From Microbacterium sp. RU33B (GTDB taxonomy: Bacteria > Actinomycetota > Actinomycetes > Actinomycetales > Microbacteriaceae), in the NCBI RefSeq assembly GCF_900155915.1, contig NZ_FTPO01000002.1, forward strand, positions 1 through 64,000: DNA of 64,000 nt, read 5' to 3'. The notes below the pieces were generated by a model. It was not told the DNA's origin. It made no database searches and saw only the letters and a program-made list of their open reading frames with translations. Every line of letters starts with the position of its first letter. Positions within the stretch are counted from its first letter, which is position 1. The position numbers were made by a program, and so were the translations under genes. Positions 43,447 through 52,114 of the stretch are shown here, piece by piece.

Positions 43447-44200
43447 TGCGGCGGCGGTAGACGACCATCGCGATCGCGTAGGCGACCACGAGGATGCCGA
43501 CGCACCAGGCCAGCGCGACCCAGAGCTCGGGACCGACCGGCTGACCGGCGAACACCGACCGGATCGAGTCGACGATCGACGTCACCGGCTGGTTCTCGGC
43601 GAACCATGCCACCGGGGCCGGCATCGTGTCGGTCGGCGCGAAGGCCGAGCTGACGAACGGCAGGAAGATGAGCGGGTAGGAGAACGCGCTCGCGCCGTCG
43701 ACGGTCTTGGCGGCGAGACCCGCGATCACGGCGACCCACGTGAGCGCCAGGGTGAACAGGATCAGCATGCCGGCGACGGCGAGCCAGTCCCCCACGCTCG
43801 CGCCCGTGCGGAACCCGAGGAGCAGCGCGACGCCCACGACGATGACGAGGGAGGCGACGTTCGCTGCGAGCGACGTGAGCACATGGGCCCACAGCGCGCT
43901 CGACCGTGCGATCGGCATCGACTGGAAGCGCTCGAAGATTCCTCCCTGCAGGTCGGAGAACAGACGGTAGGCGGTGTACGCGATGCCCGATGCGATCGTG
44001 ATGAGCAGGATGCCGGGCAGCATGTAGTCGATGTACGAGGTCGTGCCCGTGTCGATCGCGCCGCCGAAGACGAACACGAACAGAGCCATGATCGCGACCG
44101 GGGTGACGGCGGTCGTGATGATCGTGTCGGGGCTGCGGAGGATGTGGCGCAGCGATCGTCCGGTGAGGACGGCGGTGTCGCCGAAGAAGTGCGCGGTCAT
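43439..44200 (-). CDS. ABC-2 type export permease (DrrB-like)
   Basis: About 253 residues, six membrane segments, daunorubicin-resistance DrrB type: FFGDTAVLTGRSLRHILRSPDTIITTAVTPV at the N-terminus (residues 4-34), YMLPGILLI, DLQGGIFERFQSMPIARSSAL, and FVSSAFAPTDTMPAPVAWFAENQPVT near the C-terminus. It is the membrane part of a drug or lipid exporter together with the ATPase upstream. ATG 44200 has GAGGA upstream; GTG 44215, which overlaps the ATPase stop (GTGA), is a valid alternative. Confidence 0.9.
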   Translation of the reverse strand: MTAHFFGDTAVLTGRSLRHILRSPDTIITTAVTPVAIMALFVFVFGGAIDTGTTSYIDYMLPGILLITIASGIAYTAYRLFSDLQGGIFERFQSMPIARSSALWAHVLTSLAANVASLVIVVGVALLLGFRTGASVGDWLAVAGMLILFTLALTWVAVIAGLAAKTVDGASAFSYPLIFLPFVSSAFAPTDTMPAPVAWFAENQPVTSIVDSIRSVFAGQPVGPELWVALAWCVGILVVAYAIAMVVYRRRIS

Positions 44201-44211
44201 GTCGTTCGTCC

Positions 44212-44976
44212 TCACTTGTCCGTTCCGTCGCCGACGATCGCGAGGAACACGTCCTCGAGACTCGGCTGCTTCTCGACGTACTCGACCTCGACCGGGGGCA
44301 GGAGCTCCTTCAGCTCGGCCAGCGTGCCGTTCGCGATGATCGTGCCCTCGTGGAGGATCGCGATGCGATCGGCGAGGTGCTCGGCCTCATCGAGGTACTG
44401 CGTGGTGAGGAGGACCGTCGTTCCGCGACCCGCGAGCTCCTTCACGGCCTTCCACACCTCGATGCGCGCCTGCGGGTCGAGGCCCGTCGTGGGCTCGTCG
44501 AGGAAGATCACCGGCGGGTCTCCGATGAGGCTCATCGCGATGTCGAGCCGCCGGCGCATGCCTCCGGAGTAGGTGCCGGCGCGTCGACCGCCCGCCTCGA
44601 CGAGCCCGAAGCGCGCGAGCAGGTCGTCGGCGATGGCGCCGGGGTTCTTCAGGTGGCGCAGCCGCGCCACGAGCACGAGGTTCTCCCGTCCGCTGAGGAT
44701 CTCGTCGACGGCGGCGAACTGCCCCGTGAGGCTGATCGACTCGCGCACGTCCTGCGCCTGTGCCGCGACGTCGAATCCGTGCACCACGGCGGTCCCGGCA
44801 TCCGCCTTCAGGAGTGTGGCGAGGATGCGCACGACCGTCGTCTTGCCGGCGCCGTTCGACCCGAGGAGGGCGAAGATGCGCCCGCGGTCGACCTCGAAGT
44901 CGACCCCGCGCAGCACATGCAGGTCGGAGAACGACTTCTCCAGGCCCGCCACGCGGATGGCGGCGTCGCCGCTCAC
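44212..44976 (-). CDS. ABC export ATPase (DrrA-like)
   Basis: 254 residues. Walker A LLGSNGAGKTT (38-48), Q-loop TGQFAAVDE, signature YSGGMRRRLDIAMSL, Walker B VIFLDEPTTGLDPQ and the switch TTQYLDEAEHLAD are all intact; the C-terminal tail (EKQPSLEDVFLAIVG) is typical of the DrrA group. The GTG start overlaps the DUF1048 stop (GTGA) and the stop overlaps the permease reading frame. It forms an exporter with the permease, under probable PadR control. Confidence 0.94.
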   Translation of the reverse strand: MSGDAAIRVAGLEKSFSDLHVLRGVDFEVDRGRIFALLGSNGAGKTTVVRILATLLKADAGTAVVHGFDVAAQAQDVRESISLTGQFAAVDEILSGRENLVLVARLRHLKNPGAIADDLLARFGLVEAGGRRAGTYSGGMRRRLDIAMSLIGDPPVIFLDEPTTGLDPQARIEVWKAVKELAGRGTTVLLTTQYLDEAEHLADRIAILHEGTIIANGTLAELKELLPPVEVEYVEKQPSLEDVFLAIVGDGTDK

Positions 44977-45341
44977 GCGGACTCACCCCGTTCGGCGTCG
45001 TCGATCGCCTTGGCGAGGCGGGCGCGCTCCTTGTCGATCCACTGCGCACCCGTGTACGCACGCGCGAACTCCTCGGCGAACTCCACCGGGTCGGCGCCCA
45101 CGATGTCGCGCACCGGCGTGCCGTCGGCGGCGGCGCGCTCCCACAGCTCGACGAGGTCGCCCTGCATCTGCACGAGAGTGGCGCCGTCGACGACACCGCC
45201 CGAGTACATCAGGTAGCGCTGCACGGCCTTCGCCGCACCGACGTACGGCACCGGCAGAGCCTCGAGCCTGCGCTGGTACTCCTTGTACCGCTTCTTCTCC
45301 TCGAGCGATCCGGTCAGGAACTCGATCCACTTCGCGGCCAT
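44973..45341 (-). CDS. DUF1048-family protein
   Basis: 122 residues, soluble and helical: MAAKWIEFLTGSLEEKKRYKEYQRRLEALP at the N-terminus (1-30), a GDLVELWERAAADG segment and a DPVEFAEEFARAYTG segment. The family typically sits between padR and drug-exporter genes, as here; its function is not known. It starts one base after the padR stop with GGAGG upstream. Confidence 0.85.
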   Translation of the reverse strand: MAAKWIEFLTGSLEEKKRYKEYQRRLEALPVPYVGAAKAVQRYLMYSGGVVDGATLVQMQGDLVELWERAAADGTPVRDIVGADPVEFAEEFARAYTGAQWIDKERARLAKAIDDAERGESA

Positions 45342-45342
45342 G

Positions 45343-45672
45343 TCACTTGCCTCCTTCGTGGAGCTGTTCCAGGCGTTCGGCGAGGAAGCTCCACGTTCCC
45401 CAGAACTCGGTGAGGTAGTCGGCGCCGTGCGCGTTGACGGTGTAGACCTTGCGCGGTGGGCCCTTCTCGGACGGCACCCGCTCCACGTCGACGAGACCGC
45501 GCTGCTCGATCCGCACCAGCAGGGCGTAGACGGTGCCCTCGGCGATCTCGGCGAACCCCTGCTCGCGCAGCCACGCCGTGATCTCGTAGCCGTAGGCCGG
45601 CCGACGCGACAGGACGGCCAGCACGATGCCCTCGAGAACTCCCTTGAGCATCTCGGTCTGCTGCTTGCCCAT
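45343..45672 (-). CDS. PadR-family transcriptional regulator
   Basis: 109 residues. The winged helix is LKGVLEGIVLAVLSRRPAYGYEITAWL (8-34), IAEGTVYALLVRIEQRGLV and the wing RKVYTVNAHGADYL. It heads the operon padR-DUF1048-ABC exporter and should repress it until an inducing drug binds. GAGGAGG precedes the ATG. A long inverted repeat lies just upstream. Confidence 0.93.
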   Translation of the reverse strand: MGKQQTEMLKGVLEGIVLAVLSRRPAYGYEITAWLREQGFAEIAEGTVYALLVRIEQRGLVDVERVPSEKGPPRKVYTVNAHGADYLTEFWGTWSFLAERLEQLHEGGK

Positions 45673-45688
45673 CGACGCCTCCTCGCTA

Positions 45689-45749
45689 CTCAGTGTCGTT
45701 GACTACCACTAGACGGTAACACTAAGTACCGGTAGTCAGCAACACTGAG
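45689..45749. promoter_or_regulatory. Long inverted repeat upstream of padR (candidate PadR operator)
   Basis: CTCAGTGTCGTTGACTACC (45689-45707) and GGTAGTCAGCAACACTGAG (45731-45749) are inverted copies matching at 17 of 19 positions, separated by 23 bases. It occupies most of the 89-base gap between padR and paaZ and lies 17 bases from the padR start, where autorepression is expected. Confidence 0.7.
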
Positions 45750-45761
45750 GACCGCTGAAGG

Positions 45762-47864
45762 TCAGACGGAGACGTACTCCTTCTCGACGAGGGTGAGCAC
45801 GTCGTACGTCGCGACCGTCTCGTCGTTCTGGTTCCGGATGACGGCATCCCACCGCACCTCGCCGTACTCGTCGGTCTCACGCGGCGTGATCTGCTTCGCG
45901 GTGAGAGTCACGCGGATCGAGTCGCCCGGCGACACCGGTGTGACGAAGCGGAGGTTCTCGAGTCCGTAGTTGGCCAGCACGGGCCCGGGCTCGGGGTCGA
46001 CGAAGAGCCCGGCCGCCCACGACACGAGGAGGTACCCGTGAGCCACTCGGCCCGGGAAGAACGGGTTGGCGGATGCCGCGGCCTCGTCCATGTGCGCGTA
46101 GAAGGTGTCGCCGGTGAAGTGCGCGAACATCTCGATGTCGTCGAGCGACACCTCCCGCGACGCCGAGGCGATCTGGTCGCCGAGGGCGAGTTCGGCGAGG
46201 GACTTGCGGAAGGGATGCCGGTCGCGCCGCGACGGGGCGCCCTCGTGCCACACGCCCGTGAGCGCTGTGAGCATCTCCGGAGAGCCCTGCACGGCGGTGC
46301 GCTGCATGTGGTGCAGCACCGCCCGGATGCCGCCGAGCTCCTCCCCGCCGCCGGCCCGCCCCGGTCCGCCGTGTACGAGGTGCGGCACCGGAGCGCCGTG
46401 ACCCGTCGACGTGCGCGCGTTCGCGCGGCTGAGGAAGAGCACCCGCCCGTTGAACGCGGCGATGCGGGTCATGAGCTCGGTCGCGACATCCGGGTCGTTC
46501 GTCGCGACGCTCGTGACGAGCGAGCCGCCTCCGAGATCGACGAGATCGGCGGCCTCGGAGAGGGTGTCGTAGCCGACGATGCTCGACACCGGACCGAAGG
46601 CCTCGATCTCATGCACGGCGGGGGTCGTGGCCGCGTCGAAGGCGACGAGGATCGGCGCGATGAACGCTCCCTCCGGAGCCTCCCCCCGCGTGCCGTCGGC
46701 GCGCACGACCTCGGGGGCATCCGTGGATCCGACGACGATCCTGCCGCCGGCGGCCTGGAGCGCCGCGACCTGGCGCAGCACGTCGTCGCGCTGGTCGAGG
46801 GAGACGACCGGGCCCATCGTGACCCCCGCGGCATGCGGGTCGCCGATGACGACGCGGTCCGCGACGGCGGTGCGCAGCGCCTCGATGACGGCGGGGACGG
46901 ATGCCGAGGGAACGATCGCCCGCCGGATGGCCGTGCACTTCTGCCCGGCCTTCGTGGTCATCTCGACGAGCAGCTGCTTCACGTATGCGTCGAACTCGGG
47001 TGTGCCCTCGGTGGCGTCGGGGCCGAGGACGGACGCGTTGATCGAGTCGGTCTCGCTCGTGAACCTCACCCCCGCGGAGGCGCGGGAACGCAGCTTCTCG
47101 GCGGTGGAGGCGCTCCCGGTGAATCCGACGAGGTCGCCCAGCCCGAGGTGGTCGAACAGATCGGGGACGCCGCCGCTGACCAGCTGCAGCGAGCCGTCGG
47201 GCAGCAGACCCGAATCCACGAGGATGCGCACCCAGGCTTCGGCGATGTACGCCGTCGGCGTCGCGGGCTTCACGACGGTCGGCACACCGGCGAGGAACGC
47301 GGGTGCGAACTTCTCCAGCGATCCCCACATCGGGAAGTTGAAGGCGTTGATCTGAACGGCGACCCCGGGGAGGCGCGTGAAGATATGCCGTCCGAGGAAT
47401 GTGCCGTCCTTCGAGAGCGGCTCGGGGGGCCCGTCGACGTACACCCGACTGTTCGGGAGTTCGCGCCGACCCTTCGACGAGTAGGTGAACAGCACGCCGA
47501 TGCCGCCGTCGATGTCGCTGAAGGAATCGCGCACCGTGGATCCCGACCGCTGGGACAGGTCGTACAGCTCCTCCTTGCGCTCCGTGAGGGCGACCGCGAA
47601 CTGCTTGAGCAGCACGGCGCGCTGGTGGAACGTGAGAGCCCCGAGGCTCGACTGACCCTCCGTGCGGGCGTAGTCGAGGACGGCGCCGAGATCGAGGCCG
47701 TCCGCGCTCACCCGCGTGACGACCTCGCCGGTGGAGGCGTCGCGGACCTCCGCCGCGGCGGCTGAGCCTGCCGCAGGGTCGTGCGACGGAGTCCACCACG
47801 ATCCCCGGACGTAGCTCGGCAGGATTCCCGCCCCTGTGGTCGCGATCGTCACGGTGTGCTCCAT
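45762..47864 (-). CDS. paaZ: Bifunctional oxepin-CoA hydrolase / semialdehyde dehydrogenase
   Basis: 700 residues. Opens the oxepin-CoA ring and oxidises the resulting semialdehyde in phenylacetate degradation. The N-terminal aldehyde dehydrogenase has INAFNFPMWGSLEKFAP, VGFTGSASTAEKL, the Glu in FTSETDSINAS and Cys in KAGQKCTAIRRA. The C-terminal MaoC-type hydratase has FAHFTGDTFYAHMDEAAA and FFPGRVAHGYLLVS with the catalytic Asp and His. Both halves are intact. It overlaps paaH by 16 bases. Residues 27-37 are encoded by a sequence resembling the intergenic CTGAGCCTGTCGAAGGG-type repeat. Confidence 0.96.
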   Translation of the reverse strand: MEHTVTIATTGAGILPSYVRGSWWTPSHDPAAGSAAAAEVRDASTGEVVTRVSADGLDLGAVLDYARTEGQSSLGALTFHQRAVLLKQFAVALTERKEELYDLSQRSGSTVRDSFSDIDGGIGVLFTYSSKGRRELPNSRVYVDGPPEPLSKDGTFLGRHIFTRLPGVAVQINAFNFPMWGSLEKFAPAFLAGVPTVVKPATPTAYIAEAWVRILVDSGLLPDGSLQLVSGGVPDLFDHLGLGDLVGFTGSASTAEKLRSRASAGVRFTSETDSINASVLGPDATEGTPEFDAYVKQLLVEMTTKAGQKCTAIRRAIVPSASVPAVIEALRTAVADRVVIGDPHAAGVTMGPVVSLDQRDDVLRQVAALQAAGGRIVVGSTDAPEVVRADGTRGEAPEGAFIAPILVAFDAATTPAVHEIEAFGPVSSIVGYDTLSEAADLVDLGGGSLVTSVATNDPDVATELMTRIAAFNGRVLFLSRANARTSTGHGAPVPHLVHGGPGRAGGGEELGGIRAVLHHMQRTAVQGSPEMLTALTGVWHEGAPSRRDRHPFRKSLAELALGDQIASASREVSLDDIEMFAHFTGDTFYAHMDEAAASANPFFPGRVAHGYLLVSWAAGLFVDPEPGPVLANYGLENLRFVTPVSPGDSIRVTLTAKQITPRETDEYGEVRWDAVIRNQNDETVATYDVLTLVEKEYVSV

Positions 47865-48709
47865 TCGTAGAATCCGCGGCCCGTCTTGCGGCCGAGGTGG
47901 CCCTGCGCGACGAGCGTGCGCAGGAGCTGCGGGGGCGCGAACCGCTCGCCGAGCGCCGCATGCAGCTCCTCGGCGATGCCCAGCCGCACATCCAGCCCGA
48001 CCAGGTCGGTCGTGCGCAGCGGCCCGACGGGATGCCGGTAGCCGAGTTCCATCGCGGCGTCGATGTCGGCGGCCGACGCGACGCCCTCCTCCAGCATCCG
48101 GATCGCCTCCAGACCCAGCGCGACGCCCAGGCGACTCGACGCGAAGCCCGGAGAGTCGCGGACGACGACGGCGGTCTTGCCGATCGCCGCGACCCAGCCG
48201 CGCGCGGCCTCGACCACGGCGTCGTCGGTGGAGGCGCCGACGACGATCTCGACGAGAGCCGACGCGGGCACGGGGTTGAAGAAGTGCAGACCGACGAACC
48301 GCTCCGGGCGCTGCAGTCCGGCCGCCAGGTCGTCGATCGAGATCGACGACGTGTTCGAGGCGAGGACGGCTCCGGGGCGCTGCGCCGCCTCCACGCGGGC
48401 GAGCGCGTCGGCCTTGAGCGCACGATCCTCCGGCACCGCCTCGATCACGAGCTCGCAGGCGGCGAAGGCCGCGATCTCGGTGCTCGTCGTGAACGCGTCG
48501 CCGCGCTCGATCCAGCCGGGCGGCGCGTCGCCGCGTTCGATCGAGCGGGCGATGATGCCGCGGACGCGGACGGCCGCGGCATCCGCCGACGACGCGTCGC
48601 GCTCGACGACGGTGACGTGGGCACCGGCGAGGAGGAAGGCGTGCGCGATCCCCGCCCCCATCCTGCCTCCGCCGAGGACGCCGACCCGGGCGGGAGCGCG
48701 GCCGCTCAC
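47849..48709 (-). CDS. paaH: 3-hydroxyacyl-CoA dehydrogenase
   Basis: 286 residues. Oxidises 3-hydroxyadipyl-CoA with NAD. VGVLGGGRMGAGIAHAF binds NAD, VIEAVPEDRALK and SNTSSISI surround the active site, the catalytic His is in GLHFFNPVP and the C-terminal domain ends with GHLGRKTGRGFYEW. The GTG start overlaps the paaF stop (GTGA). Confidence 0.93.
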   Translation of the reverse strand: MSGRAPARVGVLGGGRMGAGIAHAFLLAGAHVTVVERDASSADAAAVRVRGIIARSIERGDAPPGWIERGDAFTTSTEIAAFAACELVIEAVPEDRALKADALARVEAAQRPGAVLASNTSSISIDDLAAGLQRPERFVGLHFFNPVPASALVEIVVGASTDDAVVEAARGWVAAIGKTAVVVRDSPGFASSRLGVALGLEAIRMLEEGVASAADIDAAMELGYRHPVGPLRTTDLVGLDVRLGIAEELHAALGERFAPPQLLRTLVAQGHLGRKTGRGFYEWSTP

Positions 48710-49449
48710 GTCCGCCTCCTCTCGAGGAACTCGGTCATGCGCCGCGCCTTCTCGGGGCTTTCGAAGAGCTCGGCCTGCAGCTCCAGGTCGATGCCCGGAT
48801 GCCGGTCGGCGGGCGCGAGCAGCGCTGACTTCGTGTGGCGGGTCGCGAGGGGATCGTTCGCCGCGATCCGGTCGGCGATCGCGTGCGCGGCCGGCAGGAG
48901 GTCGTCCGGGGCGTGCAGCGACGACACCAGACCCCACTCGAGTGCGTCCGCGCCGGTGAGGATGCGGCCGGTCAGCAGGAGCTCGCTCGCCCGAGCGTGC
49001 CCGACGATCTCGGGCAGACGCCAGGTCGCACCGGCCGCGGCGATGATCCCGAGGCCGGTCTCGGGATTGCCGATGCGCGCCGCGGGAGTGGCGACGCGGA
49101 TGTCGGCCGCGTACGCGAGCTCGGCTCCCCCGCCCAGCGCCCACCCGTCGATCGCCGCGATCACAGGCATCGGCAGTGCGCGCACGCGCCGGAAGACCGT
49201 CGTGTTGATGCCCCGGCGCGCGTCGTCGGCCCGCCGCTCGCGCAGCTGCGCGATGTCGGCGCCCGACGCGAAGATCCCGCCGGCACCGGTGAGGATCAGC
49301 GTGCGGGGCGCGACTTCGAGCCGTGCGCACAGGAGGTGGAGGGCATCCACCATCTCCTGGTCGATCGCGTTGCGGGTGCTCGGTCGATCGAGAACGGCGA
49401 CCGCACGGTCGGGCAGCCAGTCGATGCGGAGCACGGATGCCTCAGCCAT
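48706..49449 (-). CDS. paaF: Enoyl-CoA hydratase of the phenylacetate pathway
   Basis: 247 residues, crotonase fold. The oxyanion loop is FASGADIAQLRE and GWALGGGAELAYAADIR, and the catalytic Glu region is GNPETGLGIIAAAGAT with the second Glu in SELLLTGRILTGADALEWGLV. It should hydrate 2,3-dehydroadipyl-CoA; crotonases are hard to separate, so the name follows position between the thiolase and the dehydrogenase. Confidence 0.85.
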   Translation of the reverse strand: MAEASVLRIDWLPDRAVAVLDRPSTRNAIDQEMVDALHLLCARLEVAPRTLILTGAGGIFASGADIAQLRERRADDARRGINTTVFRRVRALPMPVIAAIDGWALGGGAELAYAADIRVATPAARIGNPETGLGIIAAAGATWRLPEIVGHARASELLLTGRILTGADALEWGLVSSLHAPDDLLPAAHAIADRIAANDPLATRHTKSALLAPADRHPGIDLELQAELFESPEKARRMTEFLERRRT

Positions 49450-50638
49450 CGACCCGCTCCAGGATCATCGCGGTGCCCTGGCCGACGCCGACGCACATCG
49501 TGGCCAGCCCGTAGCGCGCGTCCTCCCGCTCCATGCGACCGAGCAGCGTCACCACGATGCGACATCCGCTCGACCCGAGAGGATGCCCGAGCGCGATGGC
49601 GCCTCCGTCGGCGTTCACGATGCCGGGGTCGAGACCGAGGCGCCGCATCGAGGCCAGGGCCTGCGACGCGAAGGCCTCGTTGAGCTCGACGGCGCCGATG
49701 TCGGCAATCGCGAGCCCGGCCTTCGCGAGGGCCTTCTCGGACGCCGGCACAGGACCGAGCCCCATGATCTCCGGCGCGAGCGCCGCCGACGCCGACGCGA
49801 CGATCCGGGCGCGCGCGACGAGGCCCAGGCGCGCGACGGCCTCGGCTCCGGCGACGACGACGGCCGACGCCCCGTCGTTCAGCGAGCTCGCATTGCCCGC
49901 CGTCACCACCGACCCGCCCGCGACGACGGGGCGCAGGCGAGCGAGGGCCGGGAGCGACGTGTCGCGGCGAGGACCCTCGTCGACGTCGACCGTGCCCCGC
50001 GCCGTGGTGACGGGAACGATCTCTGCGGCGAACCGGCCGGCGTCGATCGCCGCGACCGCACGCTCGTGGCTGCGCAGCGCGAACGCATCGGCGTCCTCCC
50101 GCGAGATGCCGTCGAGGCGGGCGACCTCCTCCGCCGTCTCGGGCATCGACAGCGTCGCCTTCTCGCGCGCGGAGAGGCGCGGGTTGGCGAATCGCCAGCC
50201 GATCGACGTGTCGAACGCCTCGCCGGGAGGCGCCCAGGCCCGCGCGGGCTTGGCCTGCACCCACGGCGCGCGCGTCATCGACTCGACACCGCCGGCGACC
50301 ACGATGTCGGCGTCGCCGGCGCGGATCATCTGCGCGGCGAGGGCGATCGCCGACATCCCCGACGCGCACAGGCGGTTGACGGTGAGTCCCGGGATGTGGT
50401 CGGGGAGCCCCGCGAGCAGCACCGCCATGCGGGCGACGTTGCGGTTGTCCTCGCCCGCCTGATTCGCCGCGCCGAGCACGACTTCGTCGATCTCGTCGTG
50501 CGGCACGCCCGCGCGGGCGACCGCCTCAGCGACCACGAGGGCGGCGAGGTCGTCGGGGCGGATGCCGGCGAGCGCTCCGCCGTAGCGCCCGACGGGCGTG
50601 CGCACGCCTCCGATCAGATACGCCTCAGACATCGTCAT
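49442..50638 (-). CDS. paaJ: 3-oxoadipyl-CoA / 3-oxo-5,6-dehydrosuberyl-CoA thiolase
   Basis: 398 residues. The acyl-accepting Cys is in NRLCASGMSAI; the second-half motifs are NEAFASQAL, GGAIALGHPLGSSGCRI and CVGVGQGTAMILE with the active-site His and Cys. It carries out both thiolytic steps of the pathway. AAGGA precedes ATG 50638. First gene of the paaJ-F-H-Z operon; diverges from the TetR regulator. Confidence 0.93.
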   Translation of the reverse strand: MTMSEAYLIGGVRTPVGRYGGALAGIRPDDLAALVVAEAVARAGVPHDEIDEVVLGAANQAGEDNRNVARMAVLLAGLPDHIPGLTVNRLCASGMSAIALAAQMIRAGDADIVVAGGVESMTRAPWVQAKPARAWAPPGEAFDTSIGWRFANPRLSAREKATLSMPETAEEVARLDGISREDADAFALRSHERAVAAIDAGRFAAEIVPVTTARGTVDVDEGPRRDTSLPALARLRPVVAGGSVVTAGNASSLNDGASAVVVAGAEAVARLGLVARARIVASASAALAPEIMGLGPVPASEKALAKAGLAIADIGAVELNEAFASQALASMRRLGLDPGIVNADGGAIALGHPLGSSGCRIVVTLLGRMEREDARYGLATMCVGVGQGTAMILERVDG

Positions 50639-50649
50639 CCAATTTCCTT

Positions 50650-50666
50650 ACCGATCGTTCAGAAAT
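50650..50666. promoter_or_regulatory. Candidate TetR (PaaR) operator, paaJ promoter
   Basis: ACCGATCGTTCAGAAAT (50650-50666) shares the core TCGTTCAGnAA with the paaA/paaI intergenic site at 55846-55866. It sits between the divergent paaJ and TetR genes. Confidence 0.5.
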
Positions 50667-50726
50667 CATCGCAGAATCACGAGGCAGACGCAAAGGACGA
50701 CGGCGGGTCGATGTCAGACTGGGCAC

Positions 50727-51335
50727 GTGACGACTGCCGACCCCGAGCCCGCCCGACGGCGCGGACGCCCCGGTTACGACCGGGATGCCGTGCTGGCCGT
50801 CGCTGTGGCGCTCTTCAACGAGCAGGGCTACGACGCCACCTCGGTCGCCGATCTCGCGGCCCGCCTCGGACTGACGAAGTCGGCGATGTACCACCACTTC
50901 TCCTCGAAGGAGCAGCTGCTGGAGATGGCGCTCGACGAGGCGCTCGACGGCCTCGAAGGCGTGCTCGCCCGCCCGGAGGCCCTCACCGGGCCGCCCTCCG
51001 AGCGCCTCCGCTTCGTGCTCCGGGCGGCCGTCGAGGTGCTGCTCGACCGCCTCCCCTACGTGACCCTGCTGCTGCGCGTGCGCGGCAACAGCGACGTCGA
51101 GCGGGCGGCGCTCGCACGCCGTCGGGCTTTCGATCACGCGGTCGCCGCGCTCGTGCGCGAAGCGCAGGCGAGCGGGTCGGTGCGGGCCGACGTCGACAGC
51201 GGCATCGTCACCCGCCTGATCTTCGGCATGCTGAACTCGACGACCGAGTGGTACCGCCCGACCGGCCCCGCCGACCGTGATGCGCTTGCGCACGACATCC
51301 TCACCGTCGCCTTCGACGGGATCAGCCCGCGCTGA
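50727..51335 (+). CDS. TetR-family regulator (probable PaaR)
   Basis: 202 residues. HTH: VLAVAVALFNEQGYDATSVADLAARLGLTKSAMYHHFSSKEQLLE spans residues 22-66, with the classic Y-HHF-S-KE helix 3. The helical C-terminal domain should bind a pathway CoA thioester such as phenylacetyl-CoA. The GTG start lies six bases after a CAGACT -10-like element. Located between the two paa operons, it ends overlapping paaG by 14 bases (convergent). Confidence 0.88.
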   Translation: MTTADPEPARRRGRPGYDRDAVLAVAVALFNEQGYDATSVADLAARLGLTKSAMYHHFSSKEQLLEMALDEALDGLEGVLARPEALTGPPSERLRFVLRAAVEVLLDRLPYVTLLLRVRGNSDVERAALARRRAFDHAVAALVREAQASGSVRADVDSGIVTRLIFGMLNSTTEWYRPTGPADRDALAHDILTVAFDGISPR

Positions 51336-52104
51336 GCCCGCGGCCGAACCGCGGAGCGCGCTTCTCCTGGAACGCCGCGAAGCCCTCGCGGTAATCGTCG
51401 GTGTCGCACAGGGCCACTTGGGCCGCGTTCTCCGCTTCGATCGACGCCCACAGCCCGAGCCGCTCGTCGCGCAGCCTCCGCACGAGGTCCTTGCTCGCGA
51501 GGAACGCCCGGGTGGCGCCGCGGGCCGCGTTCTCGGCCACGGCGACCGTGGCGGCCTCGACCTCGCCTTCGGGGAGCACCTGCGAGAAGAGGCCGGACTG
51601 CACCGCCTCGGCGCCCGACATGAGGCGTCCGGTGTAGACGAGGTCGAGGGTCTTGTGCGCTCCGAGCCTCTCGAAGAAGAGCGCATGCCCGCCCGAGTCG
51701 AGGGTGGCGCCGAGCGCCGCGAACGGCGAGCCGATCTTCGCGGTCTCGGCGACGTAGACCACGTCCGTGGCGATGAGGAGGCCGAGTCCCACCCCGAGGC
51801 ACGCGCCGTGGGCGGCGGCGAACGTCGGCGCCGGGAAGCGCGACATCCGCTGCAGGAGCGGAGCGACCAGCCCGTCGAGGTATCCCGAGACGTCGTCGTC
51901 GCGGGGGTCGACGCGCGAGATGTCGCGGCCCGCGCAGAACGCCCGGCCCGCACCGCGGAGCACCAGCGCACGCGCACCGGCCGCCTCGGCCTCGGTGTAC
52001 GCCGCGTCGAGGTCGCGCAGCGCCTGCTCGTCGAGTGCGTTCAGCTGGGCGGGATTGTCGAGCACGATGTGCGCGACGGCGTCGTCGATGCGCAGATCGA
52101 TCAC
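51322..52104 (-). CDS. paaG: 1,2-epoxyphenylacetyl-CoA isomerase
   Basis: 260 residues, crotonase fold. It converts ring-epoxyphenylacetyl-CoA into oxepin-CoA. Motifs: FCAGRDISRVD, GACLGVGLGLLIATDVVY, FAALGATLDSGGHALFFERLG with the catalytic Asp in LDSGG, and LVYTGRLMSGAEAVQSGL. The Asp-containing active site supports PaaG over PaaF. GTG start with GAGG upstream; 10 bases after paaE. Confidence 0.88.
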   Translation of the reverse strand: MIDLRIDDAVAHIVLDNPAQLNALDEQALRDLDAAYTEAEAAGARALVLRGAGRAFCAGRDISRVDPRDDDVSGYLDGLVAPLLQRMSRFPAPTFAAAHGACLGVGLGLLIATDVVYVAETAKIGSPFAALGATLDSGGHALFFERLGAHKTLDLVYTGRLMSGAEAVQSGLFSQVLPEGEVEAATVAVAENAARGATRAFLASKDLVRRLRDERLGLWASIEAENAAQVALCDTDDYREGFAAFQEKRAPRFGRGLSAG

Positions 52105-52114
52105 GGAGAACCTC

